Assembly (NCBI GenBank): GCA_946415315.1
Contig: CAMKRZ010000004.1
Coordinates: forward strand, 157,386 to 221,385
DNA from: an uncultured Lachnoclostridium sp.
GTDB lineage: Bacteria > Bacillota > Clostridia > Lachnospirales > Lachnospiraceae
Length of the DNA: 64,000 nucleotides
Direction of reading: 5' to 3'
The first letter of the stretch is position 1. Every line of letters begins with the position of its first letter. Below, in pieces: positions 31,526 to 40,175 of the stretch. A model generated the notes under the pieces. That model was not told the DNA's origin and made no database searches. It worked only from the letters and a program-made list of their open reading frames with translations. Both the position numbers and the translations under genes were made by a program.

Positions 31526-31915
31526 TTATCTGCTCCGAGGTTCAGCAAGTGTGCTGTCCCACGGTTCCATTTCATCGATACCCAGGCCAAGACGACCGAA
31601 GAACAGAATTGCCAGGTTTCCTCTGCTCCCCAGAGTCAGCAACGTATAAAACAGTATGCAGAAGAGGAGACCAAGAAGGATCGATTTCTGTATTATAGCG
31701 ATGACCAGCAAGGTAAGAACGGCGGCCAGTAAGAATGCCCGCATCCACCTCGGTAACCTCTGGTATTTATGTCTTATCGGATAACTGCTTTTTTTGATGT
31801 TGCGTCCATAACTGAGACCATGTTCACAGTGCGGACATTCGGTGTCGATCAGGCGAACCGGAGTCCCGCAGTGAGGACAACGATAATCAAGCTCATCCGT
31901 GTAATCTCTTGTCAT
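31526..31915 (-). CDS. Zinc-ribbon membrane protein of unknown function
   Basis: 129 residues. The N-terminus has two CPHC knuckles (RCPHCGTP and ECPHCEHG, about residues 10-33) that should bind one zinc. Two transmembrane helices follow (about 60-85 and 90-110: LLAAVLTLLVIAIIQKSILLGLLFCILF). GGGGAGGTGATCGTT precedes ATG 31915. The promoter upstream (TTGACT-18-TATTAT) is followed by a palindromic site repeated near the divergent gene's promoter, so both may share a regulator. No specific function can be assigned. Confidence 0.75.
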   Translation of the reverse strand: MTRDYTDELDYRCPHCGTPVRLIDTECPHCEHGLSYGRNIKKSSYPIRHKYQRLPRWMRAFLLAAVLTLLVIAIIQKSILLGLLFCILFYTLLTLGSRGNLAILFFGRLGLGIDEMEPWDSTLAEPRSR

Positions 31916-32259
31916 AACGATCACCTCCCCTGTTGTCGAGCGACAAGATTTTGATTTGTTTGATAATAGCATAATACAATTAAAAAAGTCAATATCATTT
32001 ACATATGCTTTGCGGAAAAGGCATGAAGGTCACGTTTTTCGCCTGAAAGCAAATTATTACGTCAATTCATTTTCGGTTGTCTAGCAACAAGTTTTTTTCA
32101 CAAAATGGTAAATTGACGGTTATGGGGAGTTATGGTATATTTTACGTGGATATTTAGGAGAAGCCGACGGAGTGCCGGTGGTCAGGAAACGCCGAGGAAG
32201 CGGATCCTGTGGTAGAACGCATTTGGGGTGCGCGTGATAAGGAAAGCGAGGGGTGACTT
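31916..32259. promoter_or_regulatory. Divergent control region with a repeated 15-bp palindrome
   Basis: Minus promoter: TTGACT (31993-31988), 18 bp, TATTAT (31969-31964). Plus promoter: TTGACG (32113-32118), 17 bp, TATATT (32136-32141). The palindromes TTGTCGAGCGACAAG (31934-31948) and TTGTCTAGCAACAAG (32077-32091) share 13 of 15 bases. One lies just after the minus start of transcription, the other 21 bp upstream of the plus -35. The plus leader (about 115 nt) shows no recognised riboswitch. Confidence 0.7.
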
Positions 32260-32655
32260 GTGAATATTGGATTGATTGCGGATGATACGAGAAAAGCGCT
32301 GATGCAGAACCTCTGTATCGCGTACAAAGGAATACTTTGCAAGCATGAGCTTTACTCGACGGGCGTCACGGGGCGCATGATCGAGGAGGCGACGAACTTA
32401 CATCTTCATAAGTTCCTGTCGGGAAGTCTCGGAGGTGAGCAGCAGCTTGCGATGATGATCGAGCAGAACCAGCTGGACCTGGTGATCTTCCTGCGGAACA
32501 CGGACCGCGCGGTCAACTACGAGGTTCAGTTCAACTATGTGATCCCGCTGTGCGACGAGTACAGCATTCCGCTTGCGACGAACATCGCGACGGCGGAGAT
32601 GCTTCTGAAGGGCATGAACAACGGCGATCTGGAGTGGAGGAATCTGTACCGCTGA
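32260..32655 (+). CDS. Methylglyoxal-synthase-like protein with altered active site
   Basis: 131 residues with the methylglyoxal synthase fold: IAYKGILCKHELYSTGVTGR, HKFLSGSLGGEQQLAMMI, LCDEYSIPLATNIATAEMLL. Methylglyoxal synthase converts dihydroxyacetone phosphate to methylglyoxal. Its catalytic Asp in GGDQQ (Asp71 in E. coli) is Glu60 here, the Asp of FFWDP is Asn80, the His of PHDPD is Tyr87, and the His near the N-terminus (AHD) is Asp. Activity is therefore doubtful; a sensing or regulatory role is possible. The start is GTG at 32260 behind GAGGGGTGA; no ATG is available without losing the first strand. Single gene, with its own promoter and a shared terminator. Confidence 0.75.
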   Translation: MNIGLIADDTRKALMQNLCIAYKGILCKHELYSTGVTGRMIEEATNLHLHKFLSGSLGGEQQLAMMIEQNQLDLVIFLRNTDRAVNYEVQFNYVIPLCDEYSIPLATNIATAEMLLKGMNNGDLEWRNLYR

Positions 32656-32728
32656 GAATGAACGGGGCGAGGACAGTACCCGGGTGTTGCGGCTGTGATT
32701 AAGTCACGATTTTGAAATCGACAAATGA

Positions 32729-32773
32729 AGCGGTGGTTTTCAACAGGAAACGTGAAAACCACCGCTGTTTTTA
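32729..32773. terminator. Terminator between convergent genes
   Basis: AGCGGTGGTTTTCA (32729-32742) pairs perfectly with TGAAAACCACCGCT (32753-32766), followed by GTTTTTA on the plus strand. The minus strand follows with TTCATTTG, so it can also serve the DUF1648 operon. Confidence 0.9.
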
Positions 32774-32791
32774 TATTGCGATTCGTTCGGA

Positions 32792-33286
32792 TTATTCCGG
32801 ATCCGCAGGGGTGTTTCGGCTGATCTGCCTCGTCTGAACGATACAGTAGATGATGCTGACCAGGAACAGGACAAGCATCAGCGGAAGAACGAAGATCGGC
32901 ACGTTGGTATTGCGGACCTGGCAGACGAAAAATGTCGTCATGGTTGCCGTGATCGTCAGAAGCATACCGTCCATCATGTTGCGAACGCAAGCCGTGATGT
33001 AAGGGGCGTTGGCTTTGGTCACTTTGACACCCGGAAGATTCCAGGCGGTGGGGATCATCCCCGTGATGATCAGAGTCGGCAGCAGGACGAGCAGAACGAC
33101 CGGCATCATGAAAACGGAGCTGCGGCCGCCGTAGCCGTTGATCTTGCCCGTCAGGCTGTAGTGGGTCGGGATCTGCTCGGGCAGCGTGCTGCGCGTGGCA
33201 GCAGCGTAGACAAACATTCCGATCACGGCAGCCAGACAAAGGGCATACACGATGATATCGATTTTACGCAGATGAAAGTTACTCAT
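32792..33286 (-). CDS. DUF1648 membrane protein
   Basis: 164 residues. The N-terminal part shows the DUF1648 pattern: a transmembrane helix, then LPEQIPTHYSLTGKINGYGGRSS and a second helix, with further helices near 110-125 and 130-150 (four in all). DUF1648 occurs in SdpI-like immunity proteins and in many small Firmicute membrane proteins. It is last in a minus-strand operon behind the SPFH and ribbon-helix-helix genes (gap 85 bp). AGAGGCCCATC precedes the ATG. SdpI-like self-protection is a family-based possibility, not shown by this sequence. Confidence 0.8.
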   Translation of the reverse strand: MSNFHLRKIDIIVYALCLAAVIGMFVYAAATRSTLPEQIPTHYSLTGKINGYGGRSSVFMMPVVLLVLLPTLIITGMIPTAWNLPGVKVTKANAPYITACVRNMMDGMLLTITATMTTFFVCQVRNTNVPIFVLPLMLVLFLVSIIYCIVQTRQISRNTPADPE

Positions 33287-33371
33287 GATGGGCCTCTTTT
33301 CGGTTAAGGGTACAGTTGTATCATTCTATGTTAAACGCGCAGCGGCGCAGGTTTGCACCTCGCCGGTTATG

Positions 33372-33569
33372 TTACGGAATGTCAAGCTCCGGCGGAACGT
33401 CCAGCTCCTGTGGGCGCGGACTTCCGTTCTTCTTTCGCTGGCGGACGCATTCCGTCAGGAGGTACTCAATCTGGCCGTTGACCGACCGAAAATCGTCCTC
33501 CGCCCACGCAGCGATCGCATTGTACAGCGTCTCTGAAAGACGGAGCGGTATCTGTTTCTTCTCTGCCAT
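33372..33569 (-). CDS. Arc-type ribbon-helix-helix DNA-binding protein
   Basis: 65 residues. A beta strand KQIPLRLS is followed by two helices ([35 protein letters not shown]), the Arc/MetJ fold. [10 protein letters not shown] is the turn and second helix. GAGGAGGCTCCC precedes ATG 33569; the frame opens 63 bp earlier without ribosome site. It lies between the SPFH and DUF1648 genes on one transcript. The operon promoter carries a 12-bp perfect palindrome AACGATATCGTT and related GATATC sites, plausible operators for this dimeric repressor, so autoregulation is inferred. Confidence 0.85.
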   Translation of the reverse strand: MAEKKQIPLRLSETLYNAIAAWAEDDFRSVNGQIEYLLTECVRQRKKNGSPRPQELDVPPELDIP

Positions 33570-33598
33570 GGGAGCCTCCTCTCGTGTGGAAAACGCGG

Positions 33599-33634
33599 TT
33601 GTCCCGCTGCCGGGCACCCGGCAGCGGAGCAACC
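33599..33634 (-). other. Strong hairpin between the SPFH and ribbon-helix-helix genes
   Basis: CCGCTGCCGGG (33604-33614) pairs with CCCGGCAGCGG (33617-33627), extended by GGTTG/CAACC arms. No T-run follows on the minus strand, so it is more likely an mRNA processing or partial attenuation structure than a terminator. Confidence 0.6.
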
Positions 33635-33700
33635 ATACAGTTACTTACGTAGTCGTTCGTTGATCACGGACCGTTTTCCGGTCAACGCGACGGAATTCTG

Positions 33701-34744
33701 TCAGTAGAGGCTTCCGGAATTCACGATCGGCTGTGCGTCGTGGTTGCCGCAGAGTACGACGAGCAGGTTCGAAACCATGGAAGCTTTGCGCTCCTCGTCA
33801 AGGTCGATGGTGTTATTTTCCTTGAGACGTTCGAGAGCAAGCTCGACCATGCCGACGGCGCCGTCAACGATCATCTTGCGGGCATCGATGATGGCCGATG
33901 CCTGCTGGCGCTGCAGCATCGCAGCCGCGATCTCAGGAGCGTAGGCAAGGTAGGTGATGCGGGCTTCGTAAATGTGGAGACCTGCGATGGCCACGCGATC
34001 CTGGATCTCCTGGCGGATGCGGTCTGCGACAATCTCGCTGGAGCCGCGCAGGCTGCCTTCGTCGGCAATGCCGTCGCCGGTGGTATCAACGCCGGGCGCT
34101 ACGTCGTACGGATAGATGCGCACGATGTTGCGAAGCGATGCGTCGCACTGCAGCGAAAGGTATTCCTTGAAGTTCTCCACGTTGAAGACTGCCTTCGCGG
34201 TGTCCTCGATGCTCCAGGTCACGGCAATGCCGATTTCCACGGGCGTTCCGAGGCGGTCGTTGATCTTCTGACGGTTGTTGTTGAGGGTCATGACTTTCAG
34301 GGAGAGCTTGTTGCTCACAAGTCCCGTTGCGGAAGAGACGGCAGGCGTCGAAACGGTTTTGACGTCGCCGCTCTGGTTGAGCTGCGTTTTGGCAGCCGGG
34401 TTGATCGAGGTGCAGAACGGGTTGACCCAGAAGAAGCCGTCGCCGCGAAGCGTGCCGTAGTAGCGGCCGAACAGGGTGAGCACGAGAGCTTCCTCAGGTT
34501 TCAGAACTCTCAGACCGAGCATCGGGAACCAGCCGATGCAGAGGATGATCGTGCTCGGAATAACGAAAACAAGATCCTCTTCGATGCATCCGAAGACCAG
34601 CAGTGCAATGCCGATAAGGTAGATCAAGCAGGTGAAGATCAGTGCCTTCATACCGTTTTTGTGCTTCGTCAATGTGACTTCTTTTCGCTCGGCCAGCGTG
34701 TCGAGTGAGTTGGACGTAAGTCCGGTATAGTTTTGATTACTCAT
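33701..34744 (-). CDS. SPFH/Band 7 domain membrane protein
   Basis: 347 residues. Two transmembrane helices at 33-55 and 60-78 precede an SPFH domain (about 80-290: [82 protein letters not shown]). The C-terminus continues with [27 protein letters not shown], a helix common in flotillin/stomatin relatives. Such proteins form membrane-bound oligomers; the partner is unknown. GGAGGGAACT precedes the ATG. It is first in the operon with the ribbon-helix-helix and DUF1648 genes, an arrangement I recall from other Clostridia. Confidence 0.88.
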   Translation of the reverse strand: MSNQNYTGLTSNSLDTLAERKEVTLTKHKNGMKALIFTCLIYLIGIALLVFGCIEEDLVFVIPSTIILCIGWFPMLGLRVLKPEEALVLTLFGRYYGTLRGDGFFWVNPFCTSINPAAKTQLNQSGDVKTVSTPAVSSATGLVSNKLSLKVMTLNNNRQKINDRLGTPVEIGIAVTWSIEDTAKAVFNVENFKEYLSLQCDASLRNIVRIYPYDVAPGVDTTGDGIADEGSLRGSSEIVADRIRQEIQDRVAIAGLHIYEARITYLAYAPEIAAAMLQRQQASAIIDARKMIVDGAVGMVELALERLKENNTIDLDEERKASMVSNLLVVLCGNHDAQPIVNSGSLY

Positions 34745-34792
34745 AGTTCCCTCCTGTAATTATCGTGATGAATAGGATTCTTACTGTTTTAC

Positions 34793-34851
34793 GTGATATC
34801 AAAACGATATCGTTGTGAGATGATAATATCACCACAGACGGAAAATGTCAA
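34793..34851 (-). promoter_or_regulatory. SPFH operon promoter with palindromic operators
   Basis: Perfect TTGACA (34851-34846), 17 bp, TATTAT (34828-34823). Downstream lies the perfect 12-bp palindrome AACGATATCGTT (34803-34814), and outer GTGATATC / GATAATATCAC sequences form further GATATC-type half sites between 34793 and 34832. Good candidate binding sites for the operon's own ribbon-helix-helix protein. Confidence 0.75.
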
Positions 34852-34871
34852 TACAATTTACAAAAAATTGC

Positions 34872-34900
34872 TTGCGTTTTTTTCAAAGTTTCTGTAAGAT
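34872..34900 (+). promoter_or_regulatory. Promoter of the first YD-repeat-like gene
   Basis: TTGCGT (34872-34877), 17 bp, TAAGAT (34895-34900), divergent from the SPFH promoter. Confidence 0.6.
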
Positions 34901-35019
34901 GATTTTCAGAGGCAGTTTTACAGCTGTCCGGAGAATGATTTAGTGGGATCGGTAACCGCTGTCGAAGGCTTGAAGAGCTCTGGCGCGGGCAGGGGACCGG
35001 AAACCGGATTCGAGGGGTT

Positions 35020-36339
35020 ATGGACAAAAGAAAGATAAAAATTCTGGCGTTGGCAATCTGTGGGGTAGTTATCGTTGCGTGGGCCGTGTGGCTGGTCATC
35101 ATTTTCCGAAACGGAAGAACGGGCAACACGGAAAACGGAAAATCGACGGAGGTGCCGGAAGGCTACGTCATGGTGTGGGTTCCGACCGAAGAGTATAGAA
35201 TTGACGCGGACGGGACGAAGCAGATCAGTACAAAGTTCACTTACGACAAACACGCCAGGTGCATCTCCATGCAGCTGTATAACGACGGTGAGGAGGCGGA
35301 ACTGTACGAGTACGCGTATGACGATGAAACAGGGAATCTGTTTGAAACAGAATACGATCGATACGTTAAAACTGAGCGGACATATGATTCTCTCGGCAGA
35401 GAGCGAAAAGTAGTAAAGTATTGGATTAACGATAACGGGGAATACGAGATAGATGTTGAATTTGAGTACGATGAAAACAAAATGTTGACGAGAGAAGTAG
35501 GCTATTATGAAGGTGTCATGCATTTGGAGGTACTGTACACCTACGATAAGTATGGCCATACGATCAGTGAGACAGAACGGAATCCCAAAGGAGAAGAGTC
35601 GTTAAATGTCCGTGCGGAGTGCGACTCCCTCGGAAGAGTGCTGCGTCAGTACAGGGTGTACCGCTCTGAGGACGAGATAAACGGGGTGACGGAGACGGAG
35701 TATCTCGTGCTGGAAGTGGAATACTATGAGGACGGCTCGAGGAAAGAGGAATCGAGAAGCAGCTATGATGCGCGCGGCACGGTGACGATTTCGACATACG
35801 ATCCCGAGGGGAACGAGACCGAAATGGTTCGGAAGGGATACAATCCGGATAACAAATACTATGAGGAGAACTGGGTTTATACGACCGATGAGCAGGGCCG
35901 AAAGATCCAAACGAGATTTGATCGGAAAGGAAATGCTGAATACCGGAGAATATTCGAGACTGTTCGGTCGGGGCAGGAATATACGGAACGGACAGACTCC
36001 TGGTGGAAAGAGCCATACGACGGTGTAAAGAATGAGGTATATACGAATACATACATATTGCATGGAGCTAACAGTACTCCGGAGGACGGTCCGTACGACA
36101 AACAAGAGTACGCTGATTGCAGCTATGACGAAGAGGGAAAGATAGTTTCCGAATACAGGAGTACTCGGGAATACTTCTATGATGAACACGACAATCTTGT
36201 CTCGGCGAAAACGTATGATGTTACGGAAAACGGGACAACCGAGTACAGCGGAGGCGGAGAAGCGGTATACACATCGATGATAATCACCGAGGAGCAGGCA
36301 CGGTTAAATGCACAGTTTTACAACCCGGTGCAAAGATGA
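35020..36339 (+). CDS. Membrane-anchored YD-repeat-like protein 1
   Basis: 439 residues. One N-terminal transmembrane helix (about 8-29, ILALAICGVVIVAWAVWLVII) is followed by an outside region of ~20-residue repeats such as YAYDDETGNLFETEYD, YDSLGRERKVVKYW, YTYDKYGHTISETE and YDEEGKIVSEYR. These resemble YD/RHS repeats, which form beta shells, but no RHS core, toxin domain or transport signal is present. A paralogue lies at 52971-54344. The coding sequence is richer in A and T than neighbouring genes. GAGGGG sits close to the ATG. Single gene with own promoter and terminator. Function unknown. Confidence 0.75.
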   Translation: MDKRKIKILALAICGVVIVAWAVWLVIIFRNGRTGNTENGKSTEVPEGYVMVWVPTEEYRIDADGTKQISTKFTYDKHARCISMQLYNDGEEAELYEYAYDDETGNLFETEYDRYVKTERTYDSLGRERKVVKYWINDNGEYEIDVEFEYDENKMLTREVGYYEGVMHLEVLYTYDKYGHTISETERNPKGEESLNVRAECDSLGRVLRQYRVYRSEDEINGVTETEYLVLEVEYYEDGSRKEESRSSYDARGTVTISTYDPEGNETEMVRKGYNPDNKYYEENWVYTTDEQGRKIQTRFDRKGNAEYRRIFETVRSGQEYTERTDSWWKEPYDGVKNEVYTNTYILHGANSTPEDGPYDKQEYADCSYDEEGKIVSEYRSTREYFYDEHDNLVSAKTYDVTENGTTEYSGGGEAVYTSMIITEEQARLNAQFYNPVQR

Positions 36340-36344
36340 AAACG

Positions 36345-36378
36345 GGCGTGACAGGGATAATCTCTGCCACGCCTTTTT
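36345..36378 (+). terminator. Terminator after the YD-repeat-like gene
   Basis: GGCGTGACAG (36345-36354) pairs with CTGCCACGCC (36364-36373, one bulge), followed by TTTTT. Confidence 0.88.
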
Positions 36379-36410
36379 GTTGCTTTCGCGTGTTGTTTTC
36401 AATCGCTCGC

Positions 36411-38168
36411 TCAGGTGGTGCCGCTGCCTGCCAGATACAGTGTGCGGTAGAATGTTTCGCCTGTCATGAGTTCGTCGTGCGTGCCCTGCTCGATCACATT
36501 GCCGTCCTTCATCACCAGGATGAGGTCGGCATTTTTGATGGTCGAGAGGCGATGCGCGACAATGAAACTTGTGCGGCCTTTCATCATCACGGAAAATGCA
36601 TCCTGTATTTTCCACTCGGTTCGCGTGTCGATCGAGGACGTTGCCTCGTCGAGAATGAGGATCGGCGGCAGGCAGAGCATGACGCGGGCGATGCACAGAA
36701 GCTGCCGCTGGCCGGCGGAGAGACCGCCGCCGTGCTCGCCGAGGACGGTGTCGTAACCGTTCGGGAGGCGACGGATGAAACTGTGCGCATGGGCTGCCTT
36801 GGCGGCCTCTTTGATCTCTTCGTCGGTGGCGTCAGGCCTGCCCATCGCGATGTTGTCGCGGATGGTGCCGTCGGAGAGCCAGGTGTCCTGCAGGACCATG
36901 CCGATGTTGCGGCGCAGGAACGGCTTCGGAATGCTCGTAAGGGGCAGTCCGTCGAAGGTGACCGTGCCGCTGTCGATCTCGTAGAACCGCATCAGCAGGT
37001 TGATGAGCGTGGTCTTGCCGCAGCCGGTCGGGCCGACGATCGCGATGCGGGAGCCGGCGCGCACGGAGATGTTCATGTCGGTGATGAGCGGGCGCTCTTT
37101 CACATAGGAAAATGCGACGTGCTCAAACGAGATGTCGCCGCGGAGCGATTCGGGAAGAGCCACGTCAGACGTTGCCTCCGCGGACTGACAATTTTCCGCA
37201 GGCAGAGGCTCGTCGAGGAGTTCGAAGATCCGCGACGCGCAGGCGAGAGCATTTTGCAACTCGGAGACGACGCCGGAGATCTCGTTGAACGGCTTCGCGT
37301 ACTGTCCCGCGTATGCGAGCATCGTCGTCAGCATGCCGACCGAGAGTCCGCCGCCGATGACGGAGAAGGAGCCGACGAGCGTGCATGCCGCGTAAACCGT
37401 GGAATTGACGAACCGCGTGCTCGGGTTGGTGAGCGAGGAGAAGAAGGTTGCCTTGAGGGCGCAGTCGCACAGCTTCCGGTCGCAGTCGTTGAATTGCTCC
37501 ACTGCGCGGGCCTCATAAGAGTATGCCTGCACGACCTTCTGCTGGCCGACAAGCTCGTCGATGAGCGATGTCTGACGGCTTCTCGCGACGCTCTGTTCCT
37601 TGAACATGGAAAATGTGCGCGACGCGATGAAGCGCGCGACGAACAGCGAGAGCGGCGTTAAGAGCATGACGACGAGCGCGATCTTCACGTTGGTGAGGAA
37701 CATCAGCGTGAGCGTTCCCACGATGGTCAGGATCCCGGTGAAGAACTGCGCAAAACCGAGCAGCAGGCCGTCCGCGACCTGATCCACGTCCGTGATCACG
37801 CGGCTCACGATGTCCCCGCTCTGATGGCTGTCGAGATACGCGAGAGGCAGTCTTGTGATATGGTCGATCGCATCGTTGCGGATGTCGCGCACGGTGCGGA
37901 ATGACACGCGGTTCAGAAGAAGCGTCATCAGCCACGAGCAGACGGCGGAGATCAGCACGAAAATGCCCGCCGTGCGGAGGAACTTCCACAGCTCCGCGAA
38001 GGCGACTTTGTCGGGTCCGACGATCGTGTCGATCGCCTTGCCGATCTGTCTCGGAACAAGGATCTGTAAAATGACCGAGCCCGCCGCGAGCAGCAGCGCA
38101 AGCGCGAGCAGCGGCAGGGAGCGGCGCAGGTAACGGAAGAGGTGGGAAAGAATAGGCTTCGTCTTCAT
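36411..38168 (-). CDS. ABC exporter half-transporter, catalytically canonical Walker side
   Basis: 585 residues: six-helix membrane domain (about 1-310) and a nucleotide-binding domain. Walker A is GPTGCGKTT, the Q-loop is in MVLQDTWL, Walker B with catalytic Glu is ILILDEATSS, and the H-loop is IVAHR. The signature reads LSAGQRQ instead of LSGGQ. The partner gene just upstream shows the opposite pattern, so the two should form a heterodimer with one active and one degenerate ATP site, as in BmrCD or TM287/288. The start overlaps the partner's stop by 4 bp (ATGA). Substrate unknown; drug or peptide export is typical of the family. Confidence 0.92.
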   Translation of the reverse strand: MKTKPILSHLFRYLRRSLPLLALALLLAAGSVILQILVPRQIGKAIDTIVGPDKVAFAELWKFLRTAGIFVLISAVCSWLMTLLLNRVSFRTVRDIRNDAIDHITRLPLAYLDSHQSGDIVSRVITDVDQVADGLLLGFAQFFTGILTIVGTLTLMFLTNVKIALVVMLLTPLSLFVARFIASRTFSMFKEQSVARSRQTSLIDELVGQQKVVQAYSYEARAVEQFNDCDRKLCDCALKATFFSSLTNPSTRFVNSTVYAACTLVGSFSVIGGGLSVGMLTTMLAYAGQYAKPFNEISGVVSELQNALACASRIFELLDEPLPAENCQSAEATSDVALPESLRGDISFEHVAFSYVKERPLITDMNISVRAGSRIAIVGPTGCGKTTLINLLMRFYEIDSGTVTFDGLPLTSIPKPFLRRNIGMVLQDTWLSDGTIRDNIAMGRPDATDEEIKEAAKAAHAHSFIRRLPNGYDTVLGEHGGGLSAGQRQLLCIARVMLCLPPILILDEATSSIDTRTEWKIQDAFSVMMKGRTSFIVAHRLSTIKNADLILVMKDGNVIEQGTHDELMTGETFYRTLYLAGSGTT

Positions 38169-40000
38169 TTTGCACCTCCTTCCGTCGCAATCCTGAAGGA
38201 AGGCGCAGTGTTGTCGCGGGAACCGTCAGCAGGTTTTGTCGCTTCCGTGATCCCGGAGGCTGCCGCGATCTCGCGGTAAACCGGACAGGTCCCGAGAAGT
38301 TCCTCATGTCTGCCGTTTCCGACAAGCTCTCCGTCCTCGAGCACGAGGATGCGGTCACAGGAAGTGAGCGCGCCCGCGCGCTGTGATACGTACAGGATGG
38401 TTTTGCCTTTCATCGCTTGAAGCGAACTGCGGAGTTTCTTCTCCGTGGCGTAGTCGAGCGCAGAGCCGGAATCGTCGAGGATCAGGATTGTTGCGTCCGA
38501 GACAAATGCTCGTGCAATCGTGAGCCGTTGGCGCTGGCCGCCCGAGAAGTTGCTTCCGCCCTTGGTGACCGGCGCATCCAGCCCTTCGGGCAGTGCGCGG
38601 ATGAAGTCCGCGGCGCAGGCATTTTCCAAAGCATCCCAGAGCTGTTCGTCGGTTGCGTCCGGGTTGCCCCACTTCAGGTTGCTGCGGACCGTGCCGGAGA
38701 ACAGAACTGCCTTCTGCGGCACGATGCGGACCGCGCGGCGGAGCGAATCGAGGTCGTATTCGTTTACCTTGTGGCCGAAGACTTCGAGAGAGCCCCCGGT
38801 GATGTCGTAGAAGCGAGGGATCAGATGGACAAGCGAGGTTTTGCCCGAGCCGGTGCCGCCGATGATGCCGACGTACTCGCCGGGATAGATGTCGCAGGTG
38901 ATGTGCATAAGCATGTCCGACGAGGCCTTCGCGTAGCGGAGGGAGACATCGCGGAACGAGATGATCGGAGCGGTGTCGCCGCCGGAATTGTCCGCGGGGT
39001 GATTCCCGGAGGCGGACTGCGTGTCGACCGGGATCACATTTTCCGGCGAAGTGATCGACGGGGTGATCTCAAACACGCTCTGTACGCGGTTGCCGCACGC
39101 GATGGCGCGCGTCACGTTGATGATGAGGTTCGCGAGTTTGACGAGTTCCACGAGGATCTGGCTCATGTAGTTGTAGAGAGCGATGACCGCGCCCTGCGTC
39201 AGGATGCCGGCTTCCACGCGGAGCGCGCCGGTGTACACCAGAAGAAGGATCGCGATGTTGACGAGGCAGTATGTGAGCGGATTGAGAAGCGCGGAGATCC
39301 CGCCGACCGTGCGCTGGCCGTGCTCCAGATCCGCGGTGCGCTCACCAAAATCCCTGCGCTCAGACTCCTCCTTGTTGAACGCGCGAAGCACGCGCACGCC
39401 CGCGAGGTTGCGGCGCAGCGCGCTCACGACGCGGTCCAGGCGCTCCTGAACGCGCTTGTAAAGCGGAATGCTGACGAGCATAATCGCGAAAATGACGATT
39501 GCGAGAACCGGGATCAGTCCGACGAAGACGAGCGCCGCGCGGTGGTCCACCGTGTACGCCATGATGGTCGCGCCAAGCACGATGAACGGCGACCGCATCA
39601 GCAGACGGAGCGTGAGATTCACGCCGTTCTGGATCTGGTTCATGTCGCCCGTGAGACGCGTGATCAGCGTGTCCGTGCCGATGGTGTCGATCTCGGTGTA
39701 CGAGAGCGTGCCGAGGTGCTTGAACAGCGCGCGGCGGATCCGTCCGGTGAAGCCGACCGCGACCTTCGCCGAGAAGTACTGTGCTGTCACGGCAAATGCG
39801 AGTCCCGCGACGCCGAAGAGAACCATCAAAAGAACACGGCGCACGATGTAACCGCGGTCGCCGCCGGCGATGCCGATATCGATGATGGAGGCGACGATCA
39901 GCGGAACCAGGAGTTCCATGATCGCCTCGAAGAGTTTGAACAGAGGGGCAGCCACAGCGCGGAGCCGGTAGCCGTCCATATATCGAAGCAGTTTACGCAT
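38165..40000 (-). CDS. ABC exporter half-transporter, degenerate Walker side
   Basis: 611 residues: six-helix membrane domain (about 1-310), a spacer (about 318-345) and a nucleotide-binding domain. Walker A GGTGSGKTS and the signature FSGGQRQR are normal. Walker B is ILILDDSGSALD, with Asp where the catalytic Glu belongs, and the H-loop reads YVSQR with Gln for His. Its own ATP site should thus be weak, while its good signature completes the partner's active site. AAGAAGG precedes the ATG. First of a two-gene operon with promoter TTGCGC-17-TATTAT. Confidence 0.92.
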   Translation of the reverse strand: MRKLLRYMDGYRLRAVAAPLFKLFEAIMELLVPLIVASIIDIGIAGGDRGYIVRRVLLMVLFGVAGLAFAVTAQYFSAKVAVGFTGRIRRALFKHLGTLSYTEIDTIGTDTLITRLTGDMNQIQNGVNLTLRLLMRSPFIVLGATIMAYTVDHRAALVFVGLIPVLAIVIFAIMLVSIPLYKRVQERLDRVVSALRRNLAGVRVLRAFNKEESERRDFGERTADLEHGQRTVGGISALLNPLTYCLVNIAILLLVYTGALRVEAGILTQGAVIALYNYMSQILVELVKLANLIINVTRAIACGNRVQSVFEITPSITSPENVIPVDTQSASGNHPADNSGGDTAPIISFRDVSLRYAKASSDMLMHITCDIYPGEYVGIIGGTGSGKTSLVHLIPRFYDITGGSLEVFGHKVNEYDLDSLRRAVRIVPQKAVLFSGTVRSNLKWGNPDATDEQLWDALENACAADFIRALPEGLDAPVTKGGSNFSGGQRQRLTIARAFVSDATILILDDSGSALDYATEKKLRSSLQAMKGKTILYVSQRAGALTSCDRILVLEDGELVGNGRHEELLGTCPVYREIAAASGITEATKPADGSRDNTAPSFRIATEGGAK

Positions 40001-40040
40001 GAAAAGACCTTCTTACTGTGGATTTGTTATAGCCTTCCTA

Positions 40041-40069
40041 ATAATACAGGTTTTCAGGAGAAAGCGCAA
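40041..40069 (-). promoter_or_regulatory. Promoter of the ABC exporter operon
   Basis: Minus-strand TTGCGC (40069-40064), 17 bp, TATTAT (40046-40041). Confidence 0.65.
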
Positions 40070-40118
40070 GGAGGTAAACGGGATCGGAATCCCTGTTTTC
40101 GGAAAAGCCGATGTGTGG

Positions 40119-40124
40119 TATAAT
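40119..40124 (+). promoter_or_regulatory. -10 box of the GNAT-phosphatase gene
   Basis: Perfect TATAAT at 40119-40124; the -35 region (CTGTTTTC) is weak. It places the transcript start near 40131, which supports the ATG at 40176 rather than 40143. Confidence 0.5.
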
Positions 40125-40175
40125 CAGATAAATGCTGTCGGCATGAGCGAAGCGAATACGGAAGAAGGAAAACGA

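Noticed and set aside
38417..40123. 568-codon open frame antisense to the ABC transporter gene
   Set aside because: Composition is Asp/Arg/Ala-rich without motifs, while the opposite strand holds complete Walker and signature motifs.
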